A stretch of 64,000 nt of DNA, from positions 507,521,444 through 507,585,443 of the forward strand of contig NC_053390.1 of assembly GCF_905171765.1 (NCBI RefSeq), given 5' to 3'. Each line of letters begins with the position of its first letter. Position 1 is the stretch's first letter. Source of the DNA: Bufo bufo (taxonomy: Eukaryota; Chordata; Amphibia; Anura; Bufonidae). Positions 48,020 through 59,794 of this stretch are shown in pieces. The notes under the pieces were generated by a model. The model was not told the origin of the DNA and searched no databases. It was given only the letters and a program-made list of their open reading frames with translations. Position numbers and translations under genes: made by a program.

Positions 48020-49980
48020 TGTTTCCTGAGGTTCTACAATGCCCAGACAGTACAAAGACCCCACAAATGACCCCATTTCGGAAAGTACACACCCTAAGGT
48101 ATTCGCTGATGGGCATAGTGAGTTCATAGAACTTTTTATTTTTTGTCACAAGTTAGCGGAAAATGATGATTTTTTTTTTTTCTTACAAAGTCTCATATTC
48201 CACTAACTTGTGACAAAAAATAAAAAAACTTCTATGAACTCACTATGCCCATCACGAAATACCTTGGGGTCTCTTCTTTCCAAAATGGGGTCACTTGTGG
48301 GGTGGTTATACTTCCCTGGCATTCTAGGGGCCCAAATGTGTGGTAAGGAGTTTGAAATCAAATTCTGTAAAAAATGACCTGTGAAATCCGAAAGGTGCTC
48401 TTTGGAATATGGGCCCCTTTGCCCACCTAGGCTGCAAAAAAGTGTCACACATCTGGTATCTCCGTATTCAGGAGAAGGTGGGGAATGTGTTTGGGGGTGT
48501 CATTTTATATATACCCATGCTGGGTGAGAAATATCTTGGTCAAATGCCAACTTTGTATAAAAAAAATGGGAAAAGTTGTCTTTTGCCAAGATATTTCTCT
48601 CACCCAGCATGAGTATATGTAAAATGACACCCCAAAACACATTCCCCAACTTCTCCTGAGTACGGAGATACCAGATGTGTGACACTTTTTTGCAGCCTAG
48701 GTGGGCAAAGGGGCCCATATTCCAAAGAGCACCTTTCGGATTTCACAGGTCATTTTTTACAGAATTTGATTTCAAACTCCTTACCACACATTTGGGCCCC
48801 TAGAATGCCAGGGCAGTATAACTACCCCACAAGTGACCCCATTTTGGAAAGAAGAGACCCCAAGGTATTCGCTGATGGGCATAGTGAGTTCATGGAAGTT
48901 TTTATTTTTTGTCACAAGTTAGTGGAATATGAGACTATGTATGAAAAAAAAAAAAAAAAAAAAAAAACGCATTTTCCACTAACTTGTGACAAAAAATAAA
49001 AAATTCTAGGAACTCGCCATGCCCCTCACGGAATACCTTGGGGTGTCTTCTTTCCAAAATGGGGTCACTTGTGGCATTTTACAGGGGCCCTAATGTGTGG
49101 TAAGTAGGTAAATGACCTGTGAAATCCTAAAAGGTGCTCTTTGGAATATGGGCCCCTTTGCCCACCTAGGCTGCAAAAAAGTGTCACACATGTGGTATCG
49201 CCGTATTCAGGAGAAGTTGGGGAATGTGTTTTGGGGTGTCATTTTACATATACCCTTGCTGGGTGAGAGAAATATCTTGACAAAAGACAACTTTTCCCAT
49301 TTTTTTTATACAAAGTTGGCATTTGACCAAGATATTTCTCTCACCCAGCATGGGTATATGTAAAATGACACCCCAAAACACATTCCCCAACTTCTCCTGA
49401 GTACGGCGATACCAGATGTGACACTTTTTTGCAGCCTAGATGCGCAAAGGTGCCCAAATTCCTTTTAGGAGGGCATTTTTAGACATTTGGATACCAGACT
49501 TCTTCTCACGCTTTGGGGCCCCTAGAATGCCAGGGCAGTATAAATACCCCACATGTGACCCCATTTTGGAAAGACACCCCAAGGTATTCAATGAGTGGCA
49601 TGGCGAGTTCATAGAATTTTTTTTTTTTTTGGCACAAGTTAGCGGAAATTGATATTTTTAATTTTTTTCTCACAAAGTCTCCCGTTCCGCTAACTTGGGA
49701 CAAAAATTTCAATCTTTCATGGACTCAATATGCCCCTCACGGAATACCTGGGGGTGTCTTCTTTCCGAAATGGGGTCACATGTGGGGTATTTATACTGCC
49801 CTGGCATTCTAGGGGCCCTAAAGCGTGAGAAGAAGTCTGGAATATAAATGTCTAAAAAATTTTACACATTTGGATTCCGTGAGGGGTATGGTGAGTTCAT
49901 GTGAGATTTTATTTTTTGACACAAGTTAGTGGAATATGAGACTTTGTAAGAAAAAAAAAATAATAATTCCGCTAACTTGG
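48020..49980. repeat. Alternating direct and inverted repeat array
   Basis: Blocks built from ccccatttYggaaag, caaggtattc.ctga.gggcat, tttttgtcacaagttag.ggaa and their complements recur at least five times, switching orientation about every 200 bases. The block cacccagcatg.gtatatgtaaaa recurs similarly. The same design is seen in 765-2110. Confidence 0.85.
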
Positions 49981-50009
49981 GCCAAAAAAATGTCTGAATG
50001 GAGCCTTAC

Positions 50010-50745
50010 AGAGGGTGATCAATGACAGGGGGGTGATCAATGACAGGGGGGGTGATCAATGACAGGGGGGGTGATCAGGGAGTCTATATGGGGTGATCAC
50101 CACAGTCATTGATCATGCCCCTGTAAGGCTTCATTCAGACGTCCGGATGCGTTTTGCGGATCCGATCCATCTATCAGTGCATCCGTAAAAATAATGCGGA
50201 CATCTGAATGGAGCTTTACAGGGGGGTAATCAATGACAGGGGGGTGATCAGGGAGTCTATATGGGGTGATCACCACAGTCATTGATCATGCCCCTGTAAG
50301 GCTTCATTCAGACGTCCGGATGCGTTTTGCGGATCCGATCCATCTATCAGTGGATCCGTAAAAATCATGCGGACGTCTGAATGGAGCTTTACAGGGGGGT
50401 AATCAATGACAGGGGGGTAATCAATGACAGGGGGGTGATCAGGGAGTCTATATGGGGTGATCACCAGAGTCATTGATCACGCCCCTGTAAGGCTTCATTC
50501 AGACGTCCGGATGCGTTTTGCGGATCCGATCCATCTATCAGTGGATCCGTAAAAATCATGCGGACGTCTGAATGGAGCTTTACAGGGGGTGATCAATGAC
50601 AGGGGGGAAATCAATGACAGGGGGGAAATCAATGACAGGGGGGAAATCAATGACAGGGGGGAAATCAATGACAGGGGGGAAATCAATGACAGGGGGGAAA
50701 TCAATGACAGGGGGGAAATCAGGGAGTCTATATGGGGTGATCAGG
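50010..50745. repeat. Two-level minisatellite
   Basis: The low-level unit is about 17-18 bp (gggggaaatcaatgaca or ggggggtgatcaatgaca), most regular at 50590-50718 with about eight copies. A larger unit beginning agtctatatggggtgatc recurs at 50081, 50254, 50445 and 50725 (spacings 173, 191 and 280). Each large unit also carries gacgtccggatgcgttttgcggatc. Confidence 0.92.
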
Positions 50746-51137
50746 GGCTAATAAGGGGTTAATAAGTGACGGGGGGGTGTAGTGTAGTGGTGCTTGGTGC
50801 TACTTTACTGAGCTACCCGTGTCCTCTGGTGGTCGATCCAAACAAAGGGGACCACCAGAGGACCAGGTAGCAGGTATATTAGACGCTGTTATCAAAACAG
50901 CGTCTAATATACCTGTTAGGGGTTAAAAAAAACACATCTCCAGCCTGCCAGCGAACGATCGCCGCTGGCAGGCTGGAGATCAACTCTAACCTTCCGTTCC
51001 TGTGAGCGTGCGCGCCTGTGTGCGCGCGTTCACAGGAAATCTTGCGTCTCGCGAGATGACGCGTATATGCGTCCAGGCGGAATGAATCAACCACCTCCAG
51101 GACGCGTCTGTGCGTACAGCGGTCCGGAGGTGGTTAA

Positions 51138-51302
51138 GGCCGAAACCTGTACCTTAAGAGTTGTTGGTCTTAGGCCCTTATCAAGTCCTGTCTGAAGAAA
51201 CTGCAAAATCTGAGGAATTCCCGGGGAGATCATATTACCTGAGAAGGACAGAAAGGCATTCCAGGTTCTCAGGTATATATCTTTGACGTTATGGGCTTCC
51301 AA
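51138..51302 (-). pseudogene. DIRS tyrosine recombinase, N-terminal part
   Basis: The minus-strand frame reads YLRTWNAFLSFSGN, then ILQFLQTGLDKGLRPTTLKV, the helical SAM-like N-terminal region of a tyrosine recombinase. It is cut at the TTAA at 51134-51137, where the inserted element begins; the remainder of the protein continues from 47112 downward. Confidence 0.85.
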
Positions 51303-51613
51303 CTGAGCAGGAGAGAGGTAATCACCGCATCAGGGTCAAGCGTTCAGTCTCCAAGCCATCAGGCTTCGTTAATTGACACTCGGATGAAGTACTGGTCTCT
51401 GGTGTAGGAGATCCGGCGTGGATGGGAGTCCAGAAGGTTCCTGCGGAAAGTCTGAGTAGTAGGGGGAACCACGACCTTCTTGGCCAGTAGGGGGCTATGA
51501 AGATTACCTTGGCCACTTCCTCCTCCACCTTCATCAGAGCCTTGGGGGATCAACCTGAAGGGGAGGGGGGGGGGGGGGGGGGGGGGGGCGTAAAAAAGAC
51601 CTCTGGGCCACGG

Positions 51614-54236
51614 TCAAGATAGAGCATCTACCCAAAGAGGATGATCCCCCCCCCCCCCCCCCTGGGAGAGGGAGCAAAATTGTTTGGTCCGTTTGTTAAC
51701 CCTGAGACATAACTGACGGAATATATGAGGATTCAAGGACCATTCTTCTTTTAAGGTTTGTCGACTGAGGAAGTCGGCCAACATATTGTCCTCTCGTCTG
51801 ACATGTATAGCCGTTAGAGAAGTGAGGTTTTTTTCTGCCCAACAGAAGATCTTTGTGGCTATTGCTGCTAGGGAGCGACTCCTGGTTCCCCCCTGTTCAA
51901 ATAGGCAACTAGTGTTGTGTTGTCTGAATTTTTTTTTATACTTTTCGGCGATGAGAGAGTGTGAACTGAGACCATAACATGGTAAACGACCGAGAGTTTT
52001 AGATTGGAGGAGGCCTGTTGTTCCATATTTGTTCCCCAGGTGCCCTGGATCACTTCCGTCTGAATGACCCCCCTTGTAGTCAATCATCTGACCCTCTTGC
52101 CGCCAAAAAAAACCCATCTGAATGTGCATTTGAATTCTCCACCACATCAAGGATTTTTTTACTGACCTTGGAATGATCACCCGTTGTTCCAGGGCCGAGG
52201 CAGTGCCGCCCCAGGAGGATAGAAGGAACACCTGTAGAGTTCTTGTGTGGAACTGGACCCACCTTACCTACGGGATTGTTGACGTTAGAAGCCCCAGGAT
52301 GGTCATGATGTTCTGTATTAATTTTGTATTCCGGCTGCAAAATTGGGAAATTTTCAGGAGCAGATCGGCTTGTTTCCTCTGAGGAAGAAACGACATTAAC
52401 AGATGGGAATCTAGAAGGACTCCAAGGAAGCTCTTCCTTTGTTCCGGAACCAAGTCCGATTTTTTTAAATTCACAATCCATCCATGAGTGGTGAAACACT
52501 TCTGGACTTCTGCCAGGTGGAACTGGAGGATTTCCACAGATGAGGCTATCAGGAAATCATCAAGATATGGCACGATCTGAATGCCTTTTAGGCCTCATGC
52601 ACACGACCGGTCTTTTTGCGGTCCGCGAAAACTGGGTCCGTAATCAGTGTCAGTTTTTTCTTCCGTGGGTCTTCCTTGATTTTTGGAGGATCCACTGACA
52701 TGAAGGAAAAAGTAGTTTTGGTGTCCGCCTGGCAGTGCGGAGCCAAACGGATCCGTCCTGATTTACAGTGCAAGTCAATGGGGACGGATCCGTTTGACGT
52801 TGACACAATATGGTGCAATTGCAAACGGATCCGTCCCCCATTTACTTTCAATGTAAAGACAGGAGTCCCTATTATACCATCGGTTCGGAGTTTTCTCCAA
52901 TCCGATGGTATATTTTAACTTGAAGCGTCCCCATCACCATGGGAACACCTCTATGTTAGAATATACCATCGGATTTGAGTTAGATCGTAAAAACTCATAT
53001 CCGACAATATATTCTAACAGAGGCGTTCCCATAGTGATGGGGACGCTTCAAGTTAGAATATACTACGAACTGTGTACATGACTGCCCCCTGCTGCCTGGC
53101 AGCACCAGATCTCTTACAGGGGGTTGTGATCCGCACAATTAGCCCCTTAGGTGCCTCACCTGAGGGGTTAATTGTGCGTATCATAGCCCCCTGTAAGATC
53201 AGGTGCTGCCAGGCAGGAGGGGGCACACCCCCCTCCCTCCCCAGTTTTAAATTCATTGGTGGCCAGTGTGCCCTCCCTCCCCTGTATTACATTCATTGGT
53301 GGCCAGTGGGCCCCCCCTCCCTCCCCTGTATTAATGTACATTCATTGGTGGCCAGTGGGCCCCCCTATCTGCGATCCGTCTGTGTGAAAGTAGCCTACGG
53401 CCACGGATCACGGACGCGGATGCCAATCTTGTGTGCATCCGTGTTTTTTCACGGACCCATTGACTTGAATGGGTCCGTGAACAGTTGTCCGTCCAAAAAA
53501 TAGGACAGGTCATATTTTTTTGACGGACAGGAAACACGGATCACGGCCGCGGATGAACGGTGCATTTTCCGAGTTTTCAACGGACCCATTGAAAGTCAAT
53601 GGGTCCGCAGAAAATCACGGAAAATGGAACGGCCACGGATGCACACAACGTTCGTGTGCATGAGGCCTTGGGTGGAGGAATTTGGTGACTTCTGCCATTA
53701 TTTTGGAAAATACCCTTGGGGCTGAGGGGAGCCCGAATGGGAGGGCTGCAAACTGAAAATGAAAGAGCTGATCTTTTATGAATACGGCAATTCTGAGGAA
53801 CCTTTGATGTTAGCTGGAAATTGGAATGTGATAATAGGCATCCTGCAGATCTATGGTCGCCATGAAGCAATCTTGTGGTAGAATGTTTATTGTGGATTTT
53901 ATTGATTCCATCTTGAAGCGTTTGTATATAATGGATCCGTTTAGACCCTTTAAGTTTATTAGACGGTATGACCTGTTTGGCTTTTGGATTAAAAAAAACT
54001 GGAGAATAGAAGCCTTTGCCTTGCTCTTCTTCCGGGACCGGACGAATCATGTTCTTCTGAACTAGAGATAAAATCTCTAACTCCAGGCAGGCTTGTTTTT
54101 CTTTTTGAGGCAGCTTCTTGTTGATTAGGAAGCGGTCCGGAGGAAAGGAACGAAACTCTTCCCAGAAGGAATGAAACTCTTCCCAGAAGGAAGCGAAATG
54201 CCTTAGTCTTCCCCCCCACTTGGCATCTGGCGTCAT
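51614..54236 (-). pseudogene. DIRS reverse transcriptase and RNase H, broken
   Basis: The N-terminal part (53668-54236) has LEILSLVQKNMIRPVPEEEQ and GKGFYSPVFFNPKA. After the nested MITE, 52268-52573 carries the catalytic MPYLDDFLIASS block and LGVLLDS. Then 51614-52231 gives an RNase H region ending IHVRREDNMLADFLSR. This is the DIRS-type order. G and C homopolymers at 51562-51590 and 51646-51663 add frame uncertainty. Confidence 0.88.
52591..53667. mobile_element. MITE with ggcctcatgcacacgac termini, nested in DIRS
   Basis: The left end ggcctcatgcacacgaccgg and right end cgttcgtgtgcatgaggcc are inverse copies. It splits the reverse-transcriptase coding of the DIRS element. Within it are further palindromes at 52870-53060 (arms around gcgtccccat) and 53090-53220 (arms around tgctgcctggcagcacc). 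Confidence 0.82.
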
Positions 54237-54239
54237 TGC

Positions 54240-55283
54240 TTCGAGGTTGAGGAGTTCTCGGGGTTGAAAAGAAATCCACTACCCCTGCCTTTAGAAGGTT
54301 GCCATCTCTTTGAACCTTTTTTCTTGGGGTCCATCTTAGATCTTTTTTGATTCTGAAAGGAACGCCTTTGCTGGAAGTAGCGATTCTGTCGGAAAATCTC
54401 TTATCCGCAGCTTTATCCAAGAGGTCGTCCAGGGTGGAGCCAAATAATCTGTCACCTTCACATGGGATAGAGCATAAATGATTTTTTGAGCTCGCATCTC
54501 CTGACCATGTTCGGAGCCAGATTGCCCTTCTGGTGGCATTAGACAGGGCTGCCGATCTGTCGGAGAGTCTGACCAGATCCGCCAAGGCGTCAGCCAGGAA
54601 ATTAGACGCCTTCTTCAGAGTTGGCAAGGAAGCAATGATTTCTTCTCGCGGCATACACACCGCCAGATGGTCTTCCAGTTGGTTTAGCCAAACTGAAAGT
54701 GCTCTCGCTGTGCAAGTAGATGCTATCCCCGGATGTAACATTGCTGTGCTCGTTTCCCAGGATTTTTTTTTTTTTTTTTAACAGTCTCACATTTTTTTAT
54801 CTATAGGATCCCTAAGGAGACCGGTATCCTCAAAGTGCAGCGAGGTTCTCTTTGAGATTCTGGCCACCGGGGCATCCACCTTAGGAGTTTTATCCCATAA
54901 GCCTGACTCAGACTCTGAGAAGGGGTATTTACGTTTAAAGGAGCTGGTGATGGCCGATCTTTTTTTGGGATCTTTCCATTCTCCTGAAATAAGGTTTTAA
55001 TGTTGTTGTATATCGGAAAGGTTCTCTTTCATTCTCCTAACCCCTGGAACATTTGATCCTGTATTGAATGTGGTTCCTTCACTTCCTCAATATTCATAGT
55101 TGCTCTAATAATTTTTAAGAGCCCGTCCGTCTCCTCTGGCAGAAACAGAGGTTTTCCTGATCCATCAGAGGAGGAGTCAGATTCTGAGAACAATTCCCCC
55201 TTGTCTAAGTCAAAACCTGTATCTGAGGCCAGGGATCTCTGCGAGGTAGATGGCTTTGGAGATAGAGGCATTCTTGAGTCCAC
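54240..55283 (-). pseudogene. DIRS gag-like protein, broken
   Basis: The N-terminal part (55029-55283) is acidic and Ser-rich (ELFSESDSSSDGSGKPLFLP). The middle (to about 54240) includes RALSVWLNQLEDHLA, ASNFLADALADLVRLSDRSA and DDLLDKAADKRF, typical of DIRS gag-like proteins. A T-run at 54765-54779 and frame breaks interrupt it. Confidence 0.78.
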
Positions 55284-56446
55284 AGCAGCACTAACTTCCT
55301 CTTATGGATCTCAGTCTCCAGGAAGGATGGAGATTCGTCAGTAACTATCTTTTCTGTGCATTTGGGGCAAAGCGGTTTAGACTAGGAGAGGGCCTTCCTG
55401 CATATGGCACATTTTTTGCGCGCTAGGTCTACACCAGTCAGCTTTGGGATTGAGGTCTCTCTGGCCTAAAAATCAAGAAGGGGTTACACTTAATAGGGCC
55501 AGCTAACACTTTTAAGGAGGCCAAGACGCATCATCGGTGGTGGATAAGCAAATTATTATAAGCATTCTATTAGTGGAGCAATAAGGAGAGAATGCAGGCA
55601 GTGACCACACCTCTCCTCAGGAAGGAGGCTCACCGGGCTGAGGCAGAGGGATCCACAGGCTTCCCGGCTCCATGTCTCCCGGGGCCAGCATGCTGTCCGC
55701 GCAGAGCGAGGACATCTGTGAATTCCTCCATTGATTTTGAACGATGCGCGAAGCTCCACCCACCTGCGAGATTCTCTTGTCCAAGAAGAATCTCACCTGA
55801 TTAGGTCACGCACCGGATCCCGCGATAGTTCCTCTCAGAAACTGCCGCGTGCGCCCAAGGAACGGGTAAGGGAGGCCCTGCGTCCCCGTTCCCTGCTCCA
55901 GCCCTCCCACATGAACATGGGAAAGAACCCCCAAGGAGGAGGCAAGGCTGGGTGATCTTGTAAAAGGTTTTCCCGGCACTCCAGGAGAGGCTTCCATGCG
56001 TATCCCGAGGACAGGAAACAACTGAATAGGTAAGGGGGAGGAGGCCATATAAATCTTCCACTTCTATGTTGTTTCCTGTCCTGGGGGCGGGGACACCCTC
56101 CTGTGAGTGCCGTTGTGGAAGCGCCAGTGAAAAGTTGATTTTCTTTCCCCCTCTCTGATCTGAGGTCTGATTAACATTGAGGGTCTGACTGGTAATCTGA
56201 TGTTTGATTAAAAGGATTTATAAAAGAAAGGGAGAAAAAGAGACAGGAGGCCGCGCCTCGTGTGTGTGGCTGTATATTTGGTCTTATTGCACTTTTTACA
56301 AGAAGCGCTTACCGTATGTTGTTGTGTGAAGGCACAACAACTGTGAAAGGCTTGTGCTGGTATTTTCCCGTCCAGCATGCGGGGTCCTGTACTGCTGCCA
56401 AAGGTTCCTTTTTCTCTGCCCCCGAAGTGGCATGAGAAATAAGTAT

Positions 56447-56667
56447 AGATAAAAGTAGTGGTTTTTTGAACCCTTTTTCTGCGGCGCTGAAAACAGGAGG
56501 CAAGTTCTTATAGAATATTTTTAAAAACTAAAATAGCTTATTTATTCTTTTGTCTTGACAAAAGAATAAATAAGCTATTTTAGTTTTTAAAAATATTCTA
56601 TAAGAACTTGCCTCCTGTTTTCAGCGCCGCAGAAAAAGGGTTAAAAAAAAAACCACTACTTTTATCT
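56447..56667. repeat. Near-perfect 221-bp palindrome
   Basis: Two arms of about 110 bases, from agataaaagtagtgg to ccactacttttatct, with a 2-base centre at 56555-56556 (cttttgtc tt gacaaaag). Only about four mismatched or inserted positions were seen, all in the outer A/T run. There is no coding content. Confidence 0.93.
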
Positions 56668-57642
56668 CGATTAAAAGGATTTCCCACACCCCCTCTAAAA
56701 CCTAGGTGTGTTTTATGAGAATAGGGCAAAAAATACAGTGCTCCATGTTAATTAGCATAATTACTATTGGGCTTTATGTACATTTCAGTCAGCAAAACAT
56801 GAATACCTTCCCTGTTCATTTTGTATTTTTAATTTTCATCAATAGAAAGGACTATTCTCGTCCACAATATGGGAGCAGAATAGGACACATTCTGTAATTT
56901 TACTGAACGCCCACATGAAAAAATAAATAAGTGTGCATGGCCCCATAGACATTAGGGAAAACAAAAAGCTTCAGGTTTTGGTGGGGGCAGGATGTGGAAT
57001 TGGAAAATTAAATTGTTAGCTATATGCTTTGATACTGTGATTAGGACAGGTTGTGTGTACCAATAGGACTGTGGACATTTTCATCTTGCCAGATAACTGC
57101 CGCCACGAGAAAACAAGACATAACTAATAAAAAATGTATTTGGGAATATAAAAAAATTCCACTAATTCCAGGAAAATCTCTTTGAAGGGCCTTTTACATG
57201 GGCAAATATTACTTAGAATTGCCCTACGTAAGGGTACAGCAGAGTGGAATAAGCAATGTGGTTGCATTTAAATAGGATGCAGCTCCAGCTCATATGGCCA
57301 CACAGCGCTATGCAGCAATATCCCAAGCCCAGCACAGCCACGTGTGGTCGTACTCATACCATAAACATGCTTCCAGTCACGGGTAAAGCAAATGTTCTTT
57401 TGTTTGGGGAAGGGGGGGGGGGATGCCGAATGAAATTCAATGTTTATTGGCAGCACCTTTACCCATATAAACAGGAATATGCTGGAAACGGATTAAATCT
57501 TTGTGGGGGAGACATATCCACTATGACGGCCATATGAGACGGCCCTTGTTGAGCGCCAACCGACATGGTGTATTGTTGATCAGCACTCATTAACCCATGC
57601 CCGTTTCAAAGCTATAAAAATTGAGAGCCAAGGAACACTTAC
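56668..57642. other. Intron sequence, nothing recognised
   Basis: High-coordinate end of the w3-w4 intron, including a G-run near 57412-57421. No transposon protein or strong inverted repeat was recognised. Confidence 0.5.
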
Positions 57643-57871
57643 CAATTGGTTGCTGTAGCTCATGTAGTACAGTGAATCCAGATATATTATAAGTGTTCAG
57701 CAACAGCCTCCTGTCCAATGGATTATTTCTGGACACCGAAAATAGGCGGTTTTCATCAGCCAAGAAGAACCATCCTTCAAAAATGGACATTCCCAGGGCA
57801 TTCTTGTCTTTATGCAGGATTCCCGGGAAAGTAAATCTTCCACTTCCATCAGTTTTAATAGTTTCGATTGA
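57643..57871 (-). CDS. LRP exon w3: last propeller blade
   Basis: 229-nt exon, phase 0 in and phase 1 out (att g|gtaagt). It begins SIETIKTDGSGR and ends HELQQPI just before an EGF module, as expected for the closing blade. The YWTD core is degenerate: WFFLADENRLFSV replaces the YW pair with FL. The next exon, w4, is 20.8 kb away, making this by far the largest intron in the window. Confidence 0.92.
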
Positions 57872-57924
57872 CTTAAAGACAAAGCACATGCACACCTTAA
57901 TGCAGAGAGCTAGTTCAGTATTAA

Positions 57925-58315
57925 GGGTACTTTCACACTTGTGTTTGAGGATTCCAGCAGGCAGTTCTATTGCCGGAACTGCCTGCCGAATCTGGAAATC
58001 CGTATGCAAACTGATTACATTTGTTTCCGGATCTGGATGCGGCTCAGGCTGACAAATTCATTGAAATACCGGGTCATTTATTTATTTTTCACATTTTTAA
58101 AAAGGTCTGTTCATGCGCAGACCGGGAAACTGGATCTGGTTTTCCGGAACACTTTGTGCTGGATCAGACATTAATACATTTCAATGGAAATGAATGCCCG
58201 ATCAATTATGCTGTGGTATTTTCTCCGGTCAAATACCGAAAGAGGGACAAAACTGAAGACATCCTTATTCATACTGAAAACTTTAACACTAGTGTGAAAG
58301 TACCCTTAAGCAATA
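57925..58315. repeat. MITE, ggtactttcacacttg family
   Basis: The left end aagggtactttcacacttg and right end gtgtgaaagtacccttaa are inverse copies. The interior ccggaactgcctgcc is shared with 33381-33948. It lies in the short intron between w2 and w3. Confidence 0.75.
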
Positions 58316-58535
58316 TATAAAATCCCCTTTCCATGCAACAACTTCCCAAACCACTTTGGTTGTCAGAAAAGTAATTGCAGAGGAACATGAACATTCCCAT
58401 CGGGGTGATCCATGCTGGAATCATGACCATAGCATGCTTGTGTGCACAGTGACTTACAGAAAAATGCATAACCAATAAATAAATACACAGACTCCATCAC
58501 CAGCTTTCAATTCCTTAACAGAACACTTTTCATAC

Positions 58536-58704
58536 CTCCTTGTATGAGCTAATCCAGTATAAACGGGATGTAATGTAGTCAAGGGTGAGGCCTGTTGGCT
58601 GTTCCATAGGAACAAATGAAATAACGTGCCGATCTGATCCATCCATCCCTGCCATCTGCAGGGTGGTATTCTCCTTTTTATCATAGTTTACCCAATACAT
58701 GCGT
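58536..58704 (-). CDS. LRP exon w2: YWTD propeller blades
   Basis: 169-nt exon, entering in phase 2 and leaving in phase 0 at gag|gtatga. It encodes RMYWVNYDKK and, later, GLTLDYITSRLYWISSYKE, so it carries the end of one blade and the start of the next. The tract MAGMDGSDRHV is the usual blade-linking A-x-M-D-G-S motif. The exon lies 666 bases upstream of w3 across a short intron that contains a MITE. Confidence 0.93.
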
Positions 58705-59794
58705 CTGTCGACAAAAGAAAAAATAAATAAAATTTAGAAAAGTGATATGCAAAATAAAAAAAACTTGTAGTGGACCCTGTGCAAGTCATGGTTGGTACTA
58801 CAGTCAAGGGCACAATTGTTAAAATTCAGGATTGGCGTCAAGAATAAATAGGTGGCAGACAGTATAAAACTCAAGCAGGCTTTACTCCAAAGAGGCAATA
58901 AGCATAGTTAGTACACAGTACAAAGCTTGGTGGTTCACAGTCACTCATTAACAGAGGGCACAGTTCTTTAAGCGAACTGGTCACCACATTTTTGCAAATG
59001 GCATTTTGGTGCTGGGCACATTACTGTTTAAACCCATTTTTATTAAAGTAAACAATAAAGTAGTTTTCTATAAATAAGTTTGAATTTGGGACTGACCATA
59101 GTGTGGGACCAGGAATCACTGGGCTGTATAGCCATCCACCAGCAGCCCTTCAACCTCTTTAGCATCCCAATAAGTTGCAGTCATCATTGTGTCCAAAAAT
59201 CGCTCATCTTTCTTCCTCCTCACACCAAACATGCGCAGTGAACTTAGAATGTATTGGCTCAACACCTCAACTTCAACAGCTCACTGTGCATGCACAATAC
59301 CCTGGAGCACTCGCAGCCAGTTTGACAGACCGCAATGTGAAGGCATGAAATCAGCAACCTAATGGGATGTCCATCACACCGTGGTGGGCAGGCCAGCCAT
59401 TGAGACTGAGATTAAACTAAACACCCCAGTGACTATTGGCCCCACACTCCGCTCAGGCCAGGCTCAAATTCAAACCTTTCACATTTTAAAAATAGGTTTA
59501 AAACACTGTAATGTGCCCAGCAGCAACATGCCATTTGTTGCATAGGCAATTTACTATGTCAGGGCATCCAGGAACTTAAATGTTTTCTTAATTTGGCACA
59601 AGTTTGAGTAGTGTGACATTCTTTGCACATCCAGGTTCTTGAGAAATCTTCTACAGCTAGCTCAAAGAGCTATGGCTTTCCAGAGAAGAGGGAGCCCTCA
59701 TAGAATGGGGCAGCAGCATAATATGCAACATTTAGAGCCCAAATTATTCCACAAATTTGGCCTAAAAAGGTGTATTAAGTTAAACAAAAGTGTC
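58705..59794. other. Intron sequence, nothing recognised
   Basis: Part of the w1-w2 intron. No recognised coding or inverted-repeat structure. Confidence 0.5.

Larger units (their letters stand above)
47593..51133 (+). mobile_element. TTAA-ended foldback/satellite element, 3.54 kb
   Basis: It is bounded by ccacctc (47593) and gaggtgg (51133) with TTAA on both sides (47589-47592 and 51134-51137). The left subterminal part shares gctcggtcatgcaactta and caaatgaattttacctcc with 765-2541. The interior consists of alternating inverted units (48020-49980) and a minisatellite (50010-50745). It has no transposase, so it must be mobilised in trans, probably by a TTAA-specific transposase (piggyBac or Kolobok type). 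Confidence 0.85.
46040..56125 (-). mobile_element. DIRS-type tyrosine-recombinase retrotransposon with nested insertions
   Basis: The inverted terminal repeats are about 46040-46160 (cctccacaacggcactcacag with caggacaggaaacaacgtag) and 56000-56125 (inverse: tatgttgtttcctgtcctgg, gagtgccgttgtgg). A short internal block at 46267-46291 (cgttgtggaggctattggaaaaac) is the complement of the left outer end, as in the internal complementary region of DIRS elements. Minus-strand order is gag, reverse transcriptase/RNase H, tyrosine recombinase. Nested insertions occupy 47117-51133 and 52591-53667. All reading frames are broken. Confidence 0.9.

Noticed and set aside
50279..50704. Repeat-rich minus-strand frames (I-S-P-L-S-L and D-Y-P-P-V repeats)
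   Set aside because: Products of the 17-18 bp minisatellite. No start context or homology is apparent.
50010..50745. CRISPR-like array of regularly spaced repeats
   Set aside because: The units are contiguous tandem repeats without unique spacers, in a eukaryotic transposon.
52616..53503. Plus-strand frames of 100 and 143 codons
   Set aside because: They lie within a palindromic MITE nested in the DIRS element and have no recognisable domain.
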